From positions 1 to 5,937 of the forward strand of contig JAJYWW010000121.1 of assembly GCA_021791295.1 (NCBI GenBank): a DNA stretch of 5,937 nucleotides, written 5' to 3'. Source of the stretch: a bacterium. GTDB lineage: Bacteria; SZUA-79; Acidulodesulfobacterales; Acidulodesulfobacteraceae. The notes beneath the pieces are model-generated. The model saw only the letters and a program-made list of their open reading frames with translations. It was not told the DNA's origin and made no database searches. Positions 5,537-5,937 of this stretch are shown here, one piece after another (the first letter of the stretch is position 1; each line of letters begins with the position of its first letter). The position numbers were made by a program, and so were the translations under genes.

Positions 5537-5937
5537 TTGGATAAAATCAGCTCTTCGTTCCTCGATAAATTAGTTAAAACCGTAAGAAGTTTTAATCTTC
5601 TCGCCTGGGGGGATAGAGTCGTGGTTGGTGTAAGCGGCGGGGTGGATTCGACCGTTCTGCTTTTTTCGCTATATGAACTTAGGCATTATTTCGGAATATC
5701 GACGGCCTGCGCTTCATACGACCATAAAATAAGGCCGGATTCAGGACAAGACGTAATATTCGTCAAAGATTTATGTAAAAATCTTTCCATACCTTTTTAT
5801 TCCGGAAGCGACGACGTAAAATTATACGCAAAAGAAAATAAATTAAATCTTGAAGAAACTGCGAGAATTTTGCGGTATAATTTTTTATTAAAAACGGCGC
5901 GCGATTTTAATGCCCCAAAAATTGCGGTTGCCCACCA
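5537..5937 (+). CDS. tilS: tRNA(Ile)-lysidine synthase TilS, 3'-truncated by window edge
   Basis: TilS is an N-type ATP pyrophosphatase that attaches lysine to C34 of the CAU-anticodon tRNA-Ile, so that it reads AUA codons, which are abundant in this window. The 133 visible residues contain the PP-loop motif SGGVDS at 33-38, preceded by the usual RVVVGV strand. They continue with DHKIRPDSGQD, equivalent to the NHGLR-x2-S segment, then EETARILRYNFL and KIAVAH, which lead into the HH-x2-DD region just beyond the edge. The start is taken as TTG at 5537 because an in-frame TAA at 5525-5527 blocks anything earlier and the next start codon in frame, GTG 5621, falls inside the PP-loop strand. No Shine-Dalgarno sequence is visible, so initiation may depend on the small gene 26 bases upstream. 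The C-terminal tRNA-binding domains are outside the window. Confidence 0.88.
   Translation, partial: MDKISSSFLDKLVKTVRSFNLLAWGDRVVVGVSGGVDSTVLLFSLYELRHYFGISTACASYDHKIRPDSGQDVIFVKDLCKNLSIPFYSGSDDVKLYAKENKLNLEETARILRYNFLLKTARDFNAPKIAVAH

Noticed and set aside
1..5937. CRISPR array, tRNA/rRNA gene, insertion sequence or prophage element
   Set aside because: No regularly spaced repeats, cloverleaf-like segment, transposase or integrase motifs were seen on either strand.

Overview
The window is low-GC (roughly 35-40% by eye) bacterial DNA. All recognisable genes lie on the + strand and are tightly packed. It carries most of a non-canonical lipoate-assembly operon of the kind known from the sulfur-oxidising heterodisulfide-reductase-like (sHdr) system. 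That system uses dedicated lipoate-binding proteins (LbpA, GcvH-like), a lipoate ligase of the sLpl(AB) type, and the paired radical-SAM lipoate synthases LipS1 and LipS2 in place of LipA. The host therefore looks like a bacterium with sHdr-type sulfur metabolism. AT-rich codon use is compatible with deltaproteobacteria-like or Aquificota-like lineages, but the sequence alone does not fix the taxon, and no sHdr subunit gene is inside the window.

Layout. Positions 1-390: 3' part of a first LbpA-like lipoyl carrier, cut by the left edge. 440-886: complete second LbpA. 889-1890: LipS1. 1905-3473: lipoate-protein ligase (catalytic plus accessory domain) fused to a cysteine-rich DUF116-like C-terminal domain. 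3504-4622: LipS2. 4687-5151: OsmC-family protein starting at TTG behind a good ribosome binding site. A long imperfect inverted repeat ending in a T-tract (5151-5240) starts on the osmC stop codon and probably ends the operon. A promoter-like AT-rich stretch follows. Then comes a 52-residue small gene with a strong Shine-Dalgarno sequence (5352-5510), which I do not recognise, and the 5' part of tilS (from 5537), cut by the right edge.

How they work together. The ligase would load octanoate or lipoate onto the invariant lysine of the two LbpA proteins. LipS1 and LipS2 would together insert the two sulfurs at C6 and C8 of the octanoyl chain. The finished lipoyl-LbpA would then serve as sulfur-carrying arm for the sHdr complex. 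The OsmC-family protein may deal with reactive sulfur or peroxide species using lipoyl or other thiols, but it lacks an N-terminal arginine expected of a classical Ohr peroxidase. The small ORF and tilS appear to form a separate transcription unit.

The least ordinary items are the ligase-DUF116 fusion, the pair of divergent carriers that share a C-terminal cysteine, the OsmC gene attached to a lipoate operon, the long inverted repeat with a partial copy of its 3' arm on the other side of osmC, and the unrecognised 52-residue gene.
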